From positions 1 through 64,000 of the forward strand of contig JABTBR010000010.1 of assembly GCA_013284265.1 (NCBI GenBank): a stretch of DNA of 64,000 bases. Reading direction: 5' to 3'. Position 1 is the first letter of the stretch, and the number at the start of each line of letters is the position of its first letter. A program made the translations under genes and the position numbers. The DNA is from Oxalobacteraceae bacterium. Its GTDB lineage: Bacteria > Pseudomonadota > Gammaproteobacteria > Burkholderiales > Burkholderiaceae_D. Of this stretch, positions 11,111-20,418 are shown piece by piece. The notes under the pieces were generated by a model. That model ran no database searches, had not been told where the DNA came from, and saw nothing but the letters and a program-made list of their open reading frames with translations.

Positions 11111-11695
11111 ATGAAACAGCTTATTTTTGCACTGATCGCAGGCGCCTTCGCGGCGAGCGCGGCCCATGCCGAAGGTCCGTATATCGGCCTCGGTGTGGCC
11201 TCAACCGACTACAACTTCAAAATCAGCGGCGGCAGCGGCGTCAACTATGGTCAAGCGACCAATATCTCTGGCGATGGCTACAAGCAATCGTTGAAAGTGT
11301 TTGGCGGCTTCGACTTCACGCCCATGTTCGGGGTGGAAGCCGGCTATACCGATCTGCGCAAGGCCGAGGCGACTTACAACATCGGCCCCATCCCGGGTCG
11401 CGCCACTGCGGACGGCAAGCGCGCCTACGTCGCAGGCAAGGCGACAGCGCCGCTGAACGAGCAGTTTTCCGTGTTTGGCAAACTGGGCGTGGGCTACAAA
11501 AAATCGGAGTTCCGTGCCAATACCCTGGGCTATAACCACGATGACAGCACCACTGGCCTGTATGCGGGCGTTGGCGTGCAGTACAACCTAAGCAAGCAAA
11601 TCGGACTGACGCTGGAATACGAACGCTATGGCAAGAAGGATGAATTCGGCGCCAAACCCGACGCGATCACGGTCGCTGCGCGCTACAACTTCTAA
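11111..11695 (+). CDS. OmpA-type eight-stranded outer-membrane beta-barrel protein
   Basis: The protein has 194 residues with a signal peptide (cleavage after AAHA, near residue 19) and a barrel domain of the OMP_b-brl / OmpA-like kind. It has strong alternating strands such as GPYIGLGVAS, KVFGGFDFTPMFGVEAGYTDL, FSVFGKLGVGYKKS, GLYAGVGVQYNLS and IGLTLEYERYG, and a final strand ending AARYNF with the aromatic C terminus recognised by the BAM machinery. There is no peptidoglycan-binding domain. AAAGGG lies five bases before the ATG. The near-perfect inverted repeat upstream suggests tight regulation. Confidence 0.85.
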   Translation: MKQLIFALIAGAFAASAAHAEGPYIGLGVASTDYNFKISGGSGVNYGQATNISGDGYKQSLKVFGGFDFTPMFGVEAGYTDLRKAEATYNIGPIPGRATADGKRAYVAGKATAPLNEQFSVFGKLGVGYKKSEFRANTLGYNHDDSTTGLYAGVGVQYNLSKQIGLTLEYERYGKKDEFGAKPDAITVAARYNF

Positions 11696-11703
11696 TTGCA
11701 CAT

Positions 11704-11742
11704 GAGGGCGGGGCAGGCGGACATGACAGACACCGCCCGCCT
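11704..11742. terminator. GC-rich hairpin between convergent genes
   Basis: GAGGGCGGGG near 11704 can pair imperfectly with CCCGCCTC ending at 11742. It sits between the porin stop and the stop of the glycine-rich protein gene on the other strand. No clear T-run follows, so termination is only probable. Confidence 0.35.
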
Positions 11743-11745
11743 CAG

Positions 11746-12459
11746 TCAATCGCCACCCCCGCCACATCCGCCCCCGCCACAACCAACGCCGCTATCGCCC
11801 GAGCCCGAATCCGAACTGGAGTCCGAGCTGGAGCTGAAGCCGGAATCCGAATCACCGCCGCCGCAGCCGCTGCCCGAACTACCGATCTCAGCCGCGCAAT
11901 ACACATCGGAGACCCCATCGCCCTGGCGTGCGAAGCCACTGCAGTCGGCCACATACACGAAACCATTCAGGATATGGAGTTTGCTGTCGAGCGCAAACAG
12001 CAGCGGCAGCCGGCTCGGCTTCTTCGGGTTGATGTTTTCCTCGTGACAGGCGAAATGCCAGCAGCGCTTGATGCCGGCATTGCCTTGCTGCCCCTTGCTC
12101 AAGACCACTGCCGGCGTGTGATGCAGGAAGCGGCCGAAGGCCTGCTGGCAAAATTGCTGATAATTCCTGGTGTACAGGATGAATTCATGCCACAGATCGT
12201 CGGCCACCAGCGAGGGCATGGAGACGAATTTCCTGCCGCTTTTCAAGTGTGCCAGGAAAAACTGGCGCAAGCCCTGTGCCACCAGTTGGCAATCCTTCAG
12301 CGTCAGATCGGGATGCTGCTCGCGCAGCTTGTCGAACAGTCCCTTGGGCAAGGTAAAGCTGCGCACATAGGCTTCGCGCCGCTGCAACTGCTGACGCTGC
12401 CAAAGCACGCCCGACATGCCCGCAAACGCAAGGAAAACGATGGCGACGACTATGCCCAT
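11746..12459 (-). CDS. Membrane-anchored glycine-rich-tail protein
   Basis: The 237-residue protein begins with one membrane helix (residues 2-20, GIVVAIVFLAFAGMSGVLW). The central domain (residues 40-120) has the pattern LVADDLWHEFILYTRNYQQFC...HHTP, the signature of the poorly studied bacterial glycine-rich domain-containing proteins. Residues about 180-237 are a low-complexity tail of Gly, Ser, Asp and Cys, ending in two CGGGG motifs. In the parent family the His- and Cys-containing patch may bind metal; that is inference. GGAG lies seven bases before the ATG. The neighbouring GGDEF gene is on the same strand 90 bases upstream and could be cotranscribed. Confidence 0.65.
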   Translation of the reverse strand: MGIVVAIVFLAFAGMSGVLWQRQQLQRREAYVRSFTLPKGLFDKLREQHPDLTLKDCQLVAQGLRQFFLAHLKSGRKFVSMPSLVADDLWHEFILYTRNYQQFCQQAFGRFLHHTPAVVLSKGQQGNAGIKRCWHFACHEENINPKKPSRLPLLFALDSKLHILNGFVYVADCSGFARQGDGVSDVYCAAEIGSSGSGCGGGDSDSGFSSSSDSSSDSGSGDSGVGCGGGGCGGGGD

Positions 12460-12549
12460 GATCAGACTCCAGTAAGAGGTGGGAAAGATACTTGCCGGGA
12501 CTATATTCGCAGTCCGGCTGCAGCGAGATCTTGTTCTGGCGCATCCTTG

Positions 12550-15500
12550 CTAGGCCTGGACGGCGCTCAAGTCCGTGCTGTCCGGCGCCGCGGCGACGCG
12601 GTTGCGGCCCGCGCTCTTGGCACGGTAGAGCGCCTGATCGGCCGCCAGCAACAGCGCGCTGGCCTGCTCCCGCGCGTCCGGCACCATCGCCGCCACGCCG
12701 ATACTGATGGTGACCTGGCCCAGCGGCGATTTGGCGTGCTCTTGCATCAGCGCCGCCAGCGCGGAGCGGATGTGCTCGGCAATGATCAGCGCGTCGTCCA
12801 GCGTGGTGGCTGGCGCGATGAAAACGAATTCCTCGCCGCCGTAGCGGGCCGCCAGATCGGTGGCGCGCTGCACCGACGCCGACAGCACCGCCGCCAGCCG
12901 CCGCAGGCAATCGTCGCCAGCCTGGTGGCCGTAGTGATCGTTGTACAGCTTGAAGAAATCCACGTCGATCATGGCCACCGCCAGCGGCGTGGCATGGCGC
13001 TGCGCGCGCGCCCATTCGCGCGCCAGCGCCTCGTCGAAGCTGCGCCGGTTGGCCAGTCCGGTCAGGCCGTCGGTGGCCGACAGCGCCTTCAATTTCTGGT
13101 TGGAGCGCACCAACTCCTCGGTGCGCACCTTGACCAGCGCTTCGAGCTTGCGCGCGCGCCGCGTGAAGGCCCGTATTCTGGCGCGATAGGCCAGCCAGGT
13201 CAGCAACAGCGCCAGACACAGCGCGCCGCTGCGGAACCACCATGTCTGCCAAAACGGCGGCGTAATGGCCAGCGGCAGGATGATCTCCGGACTGTCCAGA
13301 CCCTTGTTGCTGCTGGCACGCAGATGGAAGCGGTAATTGCCAGGGTCGAGATTGGTATAGGTCGCCACCGGATGGCGCGCGTCGGCCCGCACCCATTGCG
13401 TGTCGAAGCCTTCGAGCCAGTAGCTATAGCTATTGTTGCGGGGCGCGGCGTAGTGCAGGGCGGCGAATTCGAAGGACAGCACCGAGGCGCTCCACGGCAG
13501 GCTCAAGGAAAGCGGCGCCGTGATATCGCCCTGCAGCACCACATCCCTGGGCCGTGGAGCCAGGCCGAGCGAACGGTTGAAGATGCGGATATCGGTGATC
13601 GCCACCTGCGGCGCGCTGGGGGTGCTCAGCGGCAGGGTCGGATTGACCACGGTGATGCCGGTGCTGCCGCCGAAATACAAGGTGCCATCGGTGGCGCGGA
13701 TCGCAGAACCGAGGTAGAGGCCTTCGGTCAGGCCGTCGTCGGCCGCGTAGTGGCTGAAGGCGCCACTGCTGGGGTCCAGGCGCGACAGGCCCTTGACGGT
13801 CGAGATCCACAGGATACCGCTGGGGTCGCTCTGGATCGCTTCGATCTGGATAGGCCCCGGCTCGCCCTTGCCCAGGTAGCGGTGAAAGCCAATCTTGCCG
13901 TCCGCGGCGGGTGTCATGCGGTTCAGGCCGCGCGCCGTGCCGACCCAGACCGTGCCATACATATCCTCGTACAGGCAGGTGATCTTGTTGTTGCTCAAGG
14001 TGTCGGGCAGGGCGGCATCGTGGCGGAAATGGCGGAACTTGCCGCTGGCGCGGTCCAGCAGGTCGAGGCCGCCGCCACGGAAGAAGCCGCCGACCCAAAC
14101 GCGGCCCTGACTGTCTTCCAGTACCGCGCTGGCGTCATCAACGCTGCGGCCGTCGGAATTGCCGGGCTGATGGACATACATCTGGCTGACACCGCTGGCC
14201 GGGTGATAGCGGATCAGGCTGGCGCCTGTGCCAAGCCAGATCACGCCATCGCGGCCTGGCACCACCGTGTTGATGTGGTTGTTGGCCGCGCCCTCGAAAC
14301 GGATGGTGCTGATGGCGGCGTCCGGATGGTCGAGCCGGTTCAAGCCTTTCGAGGTGCCTATCCACAGAGGCCCGTTCGGTTGCTGGTACAGGCTGTAGAC
14401 GGAATTATGACTGAGTGTGCCGGGGCGTTTCGGATCGGCCGTGTAGTGGCGCAGCAGGGCGCGGCTGGCCGGATCGAACAGCATCAAGCCTTCGTCGACA
14501 CCCAGCCACAGCCGGCCTTGCGGCGCGGCGCCCAGACTGCGGACAAAATTACTCGATCGGAAAGTGGCGGGCGCGACATCGCGCGGCAGGATGCGCTCGA
14601 AGCCGTAATTGCCCACATTGGCACGGCTGACGCCGTCGGTAAACGACGCCACCCATAGCGTGCCGCTGCGGTCCTCCAGCACGCCATTGATCGCGTTGCT
14701 CGGCAGGCTGTGGCTATCTTCGGCCCGGTGCAGATAGGACTGGAAGCGCTGGCTTTCCGCATCCCAGCGCAGCAGACCCTCGGTGCGGGTGCTGACCCAG
14801 ACGGCGCCATTTCGGTCGAGATCGAAATTATTGATGCGGCCCACAGGCCCCGGCAATTTGCGGCGCCGCTCCCAGGGCGTGCCAGCTTGCCAGACCATCA
14901 CGCCGGCATCGGTGCCCATCCACAACTGGCCGGCGGCGTCGAACAGCAGGGCACGCACATCGTTGAGCTTGGGCTCGGGCAGCTCCACCGTGTCGAGGCG
15001 AAAGTGCTGGTAAGCGCGCTGGCCCGGCGCCCGATAGTCCAGTCCGGCTGGCCAGGTCGCGGCCCAGACCCCACCCTTGGCGTCGGTGGCGACGGCGTTG
15101 ATGTCGTCGTGGGCCAGCGCCTGCGGAGCGCGGGGATCGGCCTGGTCGAGCTCGAAGCGGCCGGTGTCGGGATCGAAATGCTGCAGACCGCCCCAACTGG
15201 CGATCCACATGCCCTGCCTGCCGTCGCCGATGATGCGGCGGATGATGCGCACCTTACTCGCTCCGCCCTGGGGCAGATAGCGGCTGAAACTGTTGGTGGA
15301 GGGCTCGAAACGGGCCAGTCCTTCATCGGTACCGGCCCAGATGCGGCCCTTGGTGTCGTTGTACAGGGCGGCCACGCGTCCGCCCGGCAAACTGTTCGGA
15401 TCGGCTGGATCGTTGGCGTAGCGCACCGCGCCGCGGCCATCGTAGCGGAACAGGCCGCCTTCGATGGTGCCTATCCAGATGAAGCCCTGGCGGTCTTGCA

Positions 15501-15684
15501 ACAGCGACAGGATGGCCTGGCTGTCGGCGCCGAGCGAGTCGAGCGCTTCAAAGGTCAGTGGTAGATGGGCCGGGGCGGAAAACACGGCGGGCGAGGGTAG
15601 CAGGCTGCCAGCGAGGAGGCAGCAGCGGACGAAGGCAGGCCAGCGAACGGCGCATGTCGCGGACGGCGGGCAAGGTGAACGCAC
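12550..15684 (-). CDS. Two-component-type propeller sensor diguanylate cyclase
   Basis: About 1044 residues. After a signal peptide come two seven-bladed propellers of Reg_prop repeats (recurring GxxWIGT/GLxRxD patterns), a Y_Y_Y beta-sandwich near residues 660-730, a single membrane helix (WWFRSGALCLALLLTWLAY), a short coiled coil, and a C-terminal GGDEF domain. The active site is GGEEF, and the inhibitory I-site RATD lies five residues before it, so the enzyme should make c-di-GMP and be product-inhibited. The periplasmic half resembles the sensor part of hybrid regulators that detect oligosaccharides. The GTG at 15684 is chosen because AAAGGGA lies six bases upstream; an in-frame TTG at 15747 would add 21 residues. 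Confidence 0.9.
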   Translation of the reverse strand: MRSPCPPSATCAVRWPAFVRCCLLAGSLLPSPAVFSAPAHLPLTFEALDSLGADSQAILSLLQDRQGFIWIGTIEGGLFRYDGRGAVRYANDPADPNSLPGGRVAALYNDTKGRIWAGTDEGLARFEPSTNSFSRYLPQGGASKVRIIRRIIGDGRQGMWIASWGGLQHFDPDTGRFELDQADPRAPQALAHDDINAVATDAKGGVWAATWPAGLDYRAPGQRAYQHFRLDTVELPEPKLNDVRALLFDAAGQLWMGTDAGVMVWQAGTPWERRRKLPGPVGRINNFDLDRNGAVWVSTRTEGLLRWDAESQRFQSYLHRAEDSHSLPSNAINGVLEDRSGTLWVASFTDGVSRANVGNYGFERILPRDVAPATFRSSNFVRSLGAAPQGRLWLGVDEGLMLFDPASRALLRHYTADPKRPGTLSHNSVYSLYQQPNGPLWIGTSKGLNRLDHPDAAISTIRFEGAANNHINTVVPGRDGVIWLGTGASLIRYHPASGVSQMYVHQPGNSDGRSVDDASAVLEDSQGRVWVGGFFRGGGLDLLDRASGKFRHFRHDAALPDTLSNNKITCLYEDMYGTVWVGTARGLNRMTPAADGKIGFHRYLGKGEPGPIQIEAIQSDPSGILWISTVKGLSRLDPSSGAFSHYAADDGLTEGLYLGSAIRATDGTLYFGGSTGITVVNPTLPLSTPSAPQVAITDIRIFNRSLGLAPRPRDVVLQGDITAPLSLSLPWSASVLSFEFAALHYAAPRNNSYSYWLEGFDTQWVRADARHPVATYTNLDPGNYRFHLRASSNKGLDSPEIILPLAITPPFWQTWWFRSGALCLALLLTWLAYRARIRAFTRRARKLEALVKVRTEELVRSNQKLKALSATDGLTGLANRRSFDEALAREWARAQRHATPLAVAMIDVDFFKLYNDHYGHQAGDDCLRRLAAVLSASVQRATDLAARYGGEEFVFIAPATTLDDALIIAEHIRSALAALMQEHAKSPLGQVTISIGVAAMVPDAREQASALLLAADQALYRAKSAGRNRVAAAPDSTDLSAVQA

Positions 15685-15880
15685 GTTGATTCCCTTTACT
15701 CTTTTCTTTAATGGAACTTTACCATGCGCCCGGCGCCGATTTTGCAAGGAATGCGGCTTCCGTGCAGCTTGTTACCATCCAGCCCCGCCAGGTTGCGTCC
15801 TGTCGCAATTTTTGCTGCGCGCAAGCAATCCGAACCTATACTGGCGATCATTGGCAATCTAGCCACACATAGGAGACATC

Positions 15881-16993
15881 ATGCGTTTTCGTACCTTCGC
15901 CGCCGCCGCGGCCATCAGCCTCGCCGCCGCCATGCCGTCCTGGGCCGCCGACAATCTCGATGGCATCCTCCATATCGCCCTGGCCGGCAGCAAGGTGCCC
16001 GCCGCCGGCGTGCTGGTCATGCGCAATGGCCAGGTGGAGGACCAGGCCGTGGTTGGCCTGCGCCGCAACGACGGCAAGGATGCCGTCACCCTCGACGACC
16101 CTTGGGTGATCGGTTCGACCGGCAAAGTGATGACGGTGGCGATGGTGCTGCGCCTGGCTGAACAGGGCAAGCTGGCGATGGATGCGCCGCTGGCGCAGAT
16201 GCTGCCGGAGCTGGCCAAGGGCATGCGCCCCGAATACCGCAAGCTGACGCTGACGGAGATGCTGTCGCACCGCGCCGGCTTCCCGCGCGACCTGCGCAAT
16301 AGTAAGGCGATCGATGCCTACTTCAGCGATAAACGCCCACTGGGCGAGCAGCGCCTCGCCTATATCGCGGCCGCGCTGAAGGACAAGCCCGCCGTCAAGC
16401 CGGGCACCGCCTTCAGCTACAGCAACACCGGCTATGTGATCGCCGCCGCGATCGCCGAAAAAATCAGCGGGAAGGGCTACGACGAGTTGATGCGCGGCGA
16501 AGTTTTCGGCCCGCTGGGCATGCGCACAGCCGGGGTAGGGAACACCCGCGACGGCCAGATCCGCGGCCACAGCAAGGGCAAGCCCAAACTGGTGATGAAG
16601 CGCGAAGCCGACGGCGTGCCGGAGATGCTGGCGCCGGCAGGGTTCCTGCACATGAGCCTGGCTGACTGGGCGCGCTTCAATCTCGACCAACTGGCCGGCG
16701 CCAAGGGGGAGGGCAAGTTGCTGTCGGCGGCCAACTATCAACTGATGCAAACGGCCCAGCCGGGCAGTGGCAGCGGACTCGATTGGGGCGTGCAGCCATC
16801 GATCGCAGGGCGCAAGGGGCCGGTACTGGTACACCAGGGCTCCGACGGCAACTGGCTGGCCATTGTGGTGCTGTTCCCGGAGCAGGGCACAGGCGTGCTG
16901 GCCGTCGCCAATGCCTTTGAAGACATGGGGGCGGATCAGGTCTTGAACGGCATGTTCGCGAAGCTGTTCCCGACGCTGGCGCCAGCCAAGTAA
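15881..16993 (+). CDS. Periplasmic beta-lactamase-fold serine hydrolase
   Basis: This 370-residue protein carries a signal peptide cut after PSWA (about residue 22). The three class C / penicillin-binding-protein motifs are present: S-T-G-K in VIGSTGKVMTVAMVL, Y-S-N in FSYSNTGYV, and H-Q-G in LVHQGSDGNW. The family includes AmpC beta-lactamases, DD-peptidases and esterases. The HxG third motif, in place of KTG, is more common in esterases and peptidases than in true beta-lactamases, so resistance should not be assumed. The ATG has AGGAG six bases upstream. It is divergent from the propeller GGDEF gene and monocistronic. Confidence 0.85.
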   Translation: MRFRTFAAAAAISLAAAMPSWAADNLDGILHIALAGSKVPAAGVLVMRNGQVEDQAVVGLRRNDGKDAVTLDDPWVIGSTGKVMTVAMVLRLAEQGKLAMDAPLAQMLPELAKGMRPEYRKLTLTEMLSHRAGFPRDLRNSKAIDAYFSDKRPLGEQRLAYIAAALKDKPAVKPGTAFSYSNTGYVIAAAIAEKISGKGYDELMRGEVFGPLGMRTAGVGNTRDGQIRGHSKGKPKLVMKREADGVPEMLAPAGFLHMSLADWARFNLDQLAGAKGEGKLLSAANYQLMQTAQPGSGSGLDWGVQPSIAGRKGPVLVHQGSDGNWLAIVVLFPEQGTGVLAVANAFEDMGADQVLNGMFAKLFPTLAPAK

Positions 16994-17090
16994 GAGACGA
17001 GGGCGCTCAAGGAGCGGGCTTTCAGAGTCTTAAGCCCATCCCTCTTCCGAGAATGCAAGTCGAGATTACTCCTCATATTGTCGAGTTAGA

Positions 17091-17137
17091 ATACTGTATG
17101 AAATACTGTATAATTCACTGATTAAACAAACAGTATT
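17091..17137 (+). promoter_or_regulatory. ACTGTAT repeats in the recombinase promoter
   Basis: ATACTGTAT occurs at 17091-17099 and again at 17103-17111, twelve bases apart, and an inverted ACAGTATT lies at 17130-17137. A TATAAT sequence (17109-17114) overlaps the second copy. The motif resembles LexA half-sites (CTGT...ACAG) but the spacing is not that of an SOS box. It could be an operator for the recombinase gene or a recombinase binding region. Confidence 0.4.
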
Positions 17138-17162
17138 TTGACTCTGGCAACATCAAGGTGTA

Positions 17163-18332
17163 ATGAGAAAATTTGAACTGATCGACCTGGAACCCGCCAC
17201 CACATCCCTGCCTGGGGAAGGCGAGAGGCGCAAGGGTTTCCCGGCCAATCTGCGCGAGATCGCCGACGATGCCATCACCGACGCCCTGACCGACAGCGAG
17301 ATCGCGCGCGAGTTCATCGGCCACGGCGAACTGGGACCGAAATCGATCGCCAACACGCAAAAGGAGCTGTTTCGCTTCCTGAGCTGGTGCCGTGAAGAGG
17401 CGAAAAAGACATTGCGCCAGCTCAATGTGGCCGACCTAAACGCCTACAAGGAATTCATCAAGGACCCGCCGGACGAGTGGATTTCCAGCACCAAATGGCC
17501 GCGCACCGATCCGCGCTACCGGCCGTTCAGCGGCAAGCTGTCCGATGCCAGCCGGCGCCAGGCCATGATCGCCGTCAAGGGCTTGCTGGCCTTCGCCGAA
17601 CAGACCGGCTATCTGCGGCGCGATCCCGGCGCACTGGTCAAGAACGTGAAAATGCCGCACACCAACCGCGTCACCCGCTATCTGAGCCAGTATGCCATCA
17701 CCTTGACGCTCGACACCGTCGGTGCGCGCATCGCCACCACGCCAGCCGCCTTGCGCCGCCGTGCCCGCGACCGCTTTCTGCTGCTCGCCTATGCCCATAC
17801 TGGTGCCCGCCTGAACGAAATCGTCAGCGCCAATATGGGCGCGCTCTATACCGAAGGCAATGGCCGCTGGTGGCTGGATGTGATGGGCAAAGGCGGCAAG
17901 CCGCGCCGCCTGCCGGTCCCTGCAGAGATGCTGGAAGCGTATCGGCAATACCGTCAGGCTTATGGACTGCTGCCGCAAACTGTTCGCACCGACGCCATGC
18001 CACTGGTGCTGTCCAGCCGTAGCCGCGTGCCGGCCCGCATATCCGACGAAGCCGCGTCGGACGCCTTGAAGGCCCTGTTCGCCGAGGCCGCGCGTGCGGC
18101 TGACGCGCTGGGCGATGCCGATACCGCCGCGACACTGCGCCAGGCATCGACGCACTGGCTGCGGCACAGCATGCTGACCAACCATGCCAACAACGGCGTG
18201 CAGCTCAAGACGCTGCAGGAAACCGCCGGCCACGCCAGCATCGCCACCACGGCCGCCTATCTGCACAAGACCGACAACGAGCGGCATGATGAAATCCTGG
18301 CCTCGGCCAACGGCAAGGCCATCCGCACTTAG
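17163..18332 (+). CDS. Solitary tyrosine recombinase / integrase
   Basis: This 389-residue site-specific recombinase has an N-terminal SAM-like core-binding domain (residues 45-165) and a C-terminal catalytic domain. Active-site residues are visible in order: Arg in TGARLNEI, His-x-x-Arg in HWLRHSM, His in AGHASIATT and the nucleophile Tyr in AAYLHKT. The family includes XerC/XerD, phage integrases and gene-cassette integrases. It is flanked by ordinary chromosomal genes, with no tRNA, direct repeats or phage genes, and a REP-like element follows the stop codon. It is therefore either a housekeeping-type recombinase of this lineage or the remnant of an element. The ribosome-binding site AAGGTG is close to the ATG (three bases). 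Confidence 0.85.
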   Translation: MRKFELIDLEPATTSLPGEGERRKGFPANLREIADDAITDALTDSEIAREFIGHGELGPKSIANTQKELFRFLSWCREEAKKTLRQLNVADLNAYKEFIKDPPDEWISSTKWPRTDPRYRPFSGKLSDASRRQAMIAVKGLLAFAEQTGYLRRDPGALVKNVKMPHTNRVTRYLSQYAITLTLDTVGARIATTPAALRRRARDRFLLLAYAHTGARLNEIVSANMGALYTEGNGRWWLDVMGKGGKPRRLPVPAEMLEAYRQYRQAYGLLPQTVRTDAMPLVLSSRSRVPARISDEAASDALKALFAEAARAADALGDADTAATLRQASTHWLRHSMLTNHANNGVQLKTLQETAGHASIATTAAYLHKTDNERHDEILASANGKAIRT

Positions 18333-18358
18333 AAAAGCTAGCGGGCCGCCACCTTTGC

Positions 18359-18429
18359 TTAGAACCCAAGGCAAAGAGCCGGGGTCTGACCCGCCGGGTC
18401 AGACCCCAGGGTTAAGCCGTGGGTTCTAA
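18359..18429 (+). repeat. Dispersed palindromic (REP-like) element, copy B
   Basis: The exact nine-base arms TTAGAACCC (18359-18367) and GGGTTCTAA (18421-18429) enclose the same inner palindrome as copy A (18381-18407, starting GGGGTCTGACCC). It lies between the recombinase stop and the 3' end of the convergent cyclase gene. Copies A and B and the partial copy at the window start show a repeat family spread over at least 18 kb. Confidence 0.85.
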
Positions 18430-18461
18430 GCTGCGACGCGGCGCGCAAACTTCATCCACCC

Positions 18462-20363
18462 TCACTCCGGCAAACCCGCCTTGCGCCACAAGGGCAGATA
18501 GCGCCCCTCATAAAACTTGCGGTAAGGCGCAGGGCTGGACGGTTGCGGCTGCACGAATTCCGGAATGCGATAAACCGGAGCGCTGCGGTGCAACTCTGTC
18601 AGCGCCGCCTGCATGCGCGCCGCATCTCCCTTCCCGGCATACAGCATGGCCAGCAGCGCATAACAGTTCGGATACGCCGGATGAGTCTGCGTCCCTTGCA
18701 GGCACCAATCCTGCGCCGCATCGTCTTCCCCCAGCGCCATATGGGCACGCGCCATATTGGTAAAGATGGTTTCCGGCCTGTGCCTAGGGTCGAGGTTAAT
18801 GGCCTGGTTGAGCCGCGCAATCGCCTCCTTGGGCTCCCCCAGCGCAATATGCATATTGGCCAAGCCAATATACGGCAACAGACTCTTGGGCCGTGCCGCG
18901 AGATAAGCTTCCGCACTGGTGCGCCAGCCCGCAAAGTCGTCATGGCGCGAAGCATAAAACCCCAGCGGATACAGTATCTCGGCGTTGTTCGGATCGAGCG
19001 CACGCACGCGGGCGCCTATCGTACGCACTTCGCTCCACTGTTTTTCGCGCACATCGTGCTCGGTCTGGTTGCCGAAGTTATAGGCTTGCCGGAACAGCGA
19101 CACCGCCAGGTCGGTCAGCGCATTGATATTGTCCGGCTCCAGCGCCAGCGCCTGCCGGTTCAAGGCTTCGATCTGCTGCAGCACCGGCAGGGTTTGCGAT
19201 TTCAGCCGCAGCGCCGCCGCCCGCAGCAGCAAGTCCGCCACTTTCGGGCTGCTGCCGCGTTTTTCCGCTTCGCTGGCCGCCACGATCACCATCTCGCGCC
19301 CGATGCTGTTGCCGATCTGGTTAGTCACCTGATCCTGCAGCGCGAACAGATTGGTCAAATCGCCATCCAGGGTATAGGCCCACAGCGCGGCGCCGCTGCT
19401 GGTATCGGTCAAGGTGACGCTGATGCGAACCTTGTCGCCGCTGGAGAGCACGTTGCCCTGTAAAATGAAACGCACCCCGGCATCCTTGCCGATCTGCTGC
19501 GCATTCAGGGCCTTGTCGCGGTAGCTGAGCGCAGTGGCGGGCGAGCTGACATACGCGTCGCGGATGCGTGCCAGGTCGGCCGTGATGCCGCTGGTGATGG
19601 CATCGGCCACATAGGCTTTTAGCGGGTCGCCGGTCTGGTTGGTGAACGGCAGCACGATCACCGACAGCGGATCGGCGACGGCCACTGCTGCGGGCGCGGA
19701 TGCCGCCGTTTTGGCAGGGCCAGCTGAGATACGCCAGTAAGCGCCGCCACCCGCCGCCAGCAGTACGATAAGGGCGGCGACGGCCAGTTGCGGCGCGCGC
19801 GATGTCCGTGTGCGGTCCGGCGCGCGGGTGGCGGGCGCATTGGCCAGGTTGATGCGGTAGGCACGGATCGGCCGGGTGATGTTTTTGATGTGCAGATCGC
19901 CCATGTCCTCGAAAGCCACATCGAGGTCGTTGCGTACCTGATCGCGCACCGCGCCGGAAATGCAGATGCCATCCTGCGGCGCATACGGCTCCAGCCGCGC
20001 CGCCACGTTCACGCCGTCGCCGGAAACGTCGTCGCCGTCGATGATGATGTCGCCCAGATTGATGCCGATGCGCAGTTGCAGCTTGTCGCCTTCGCCGGAA
20101 CTTGCCTGGGCCGCATGGTTTTGCCGCTGTAGATCGATGGCGCAATGCAAAGCCGCGGTGCCGGTGGGGAATTCAGCCAGGAAGCCGTCGCCGGTGGTCT
20201 TGATGATGCGGCCGCCATACTGGGCCACGATGGGATAGGCCAACTGTTCGCGCAAGGTCCGCACGCGCCCGAAGGTATGCGTCTCGTCGCGCTCCATCAT
20301 GGCGCTGTAGCCGACGATGTCCGCCACCATGATGGCGGCCAGCTTGCGTTCGATCTCAGGCAC
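18462..20363 (-). CDS. Class III adenylate/guanylate cyclase with TPR domain
   Basis: This 633-residue protein begins with a CHD cyclase domain. The metal-binding Asp15 is in MVADIVGYS, the second Asp in KTTGDGFLAEF, and the transition-state Asn/Arg pair in GDGVNVAARLEP. One membrane helix (about residues 192-212) follows. Next is a periplasmic TolB/FlgO-like segment (LSVIVLPFTNQTGDPLKAYVADAI), then TPR repeats from about residue 395 to 600 containing the IARLNQAINLDPRHRP type of motif. The substrate (ATP or GTP) cannot be settled from the sequence. GTG is the start codon, with GGAG seven bases upstream. The architecture is frequent in proteobacteria, where the outer part is thought to sense an unknown ligand. 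Confidence 0.88.
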   Translation of the reverse strand: MPEIERKLAAIMVADIVGYSAMMERDETHTFGRVRTLREQLAYPIVAQYGGRIIKTTGDGFLAEFPTGTAALHCAIDLQRQNHAAQASSGEGDKLQLRIGINLGDIIIDGDDVSGDGVNVAARLEPYAPQDGICISGAVRDQVRNDLDVAFEDMGDLHIKNITRPIRAYRINLANAPATRAPDRTRTSRAPQLAVAALIVLLAAGGGAYWRISAGPAKTAASAPAAVAVADPLSVIVLPFTNQTGDPLKAYVADAITSGITADLARIRDAYVSSPATALSYRDKALNAQQIGKDAGVRFILQGNVLSSGDKVRISVTLTDTSSGAALWAYTLDGDLTNLFALQDQVTNQIGNSIGREMVIVAASEAEKRGSSPKVADLLLRAAALRLKSQTLPVLQQIEALNRQALALEPDNINALTDLAVSLFRQAYNFGNQTEHDVREKQWSEVRTIGARVRALDPNNAEILYPLGFYASRHDDFAGWRTSAEAYLAARPKSLLPYIGLANMHIALGEPKEAIARLNQAINLDPRHRPETIFTNMARAHMALGEDDAAQDWCLQGTQTHPAYPNCYALLAMLYAGKGDAARMQAALTELHRSAPVYRIPEFVQPQPSSPAPYRKFYEGRYLPLWRKAGLPE

Positions 20364-20400
20364 CGGGTATCTCCGTAAAAGGCAGGCTCAGTCATTATGG

Positions 20401-20418
20401 CATGCATAAGTTTGCATG
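20401..20418. promoter_or_regulatory. Short inverted repeat upstream of cyclase gene
   Basis: CATGCA (20401-20406) and TGCATG (20413-20418) form a perfect six-base inverted repeat with a six-base gap, in the divergent intergenic region between the cyclase and the OsmC-YcaO gene. It may be an operator for either gene. Confidence 0.25.

Noticed and set aside
11974..14658. 894-codon frame opposite the propeller GGDEF gene
   Set aside because: Arg/Gln/Ala-rich low-quality protein, no ribosome-binding site, fully covered by a well-supported gene with GGDEF and propeller repeats.
15881..16993. Calling the serine hydrolase a beta-lactamase resistance gene
   Set aside because: The third motif is HxG rather than KTG, and many family members are esterases or peptidases.
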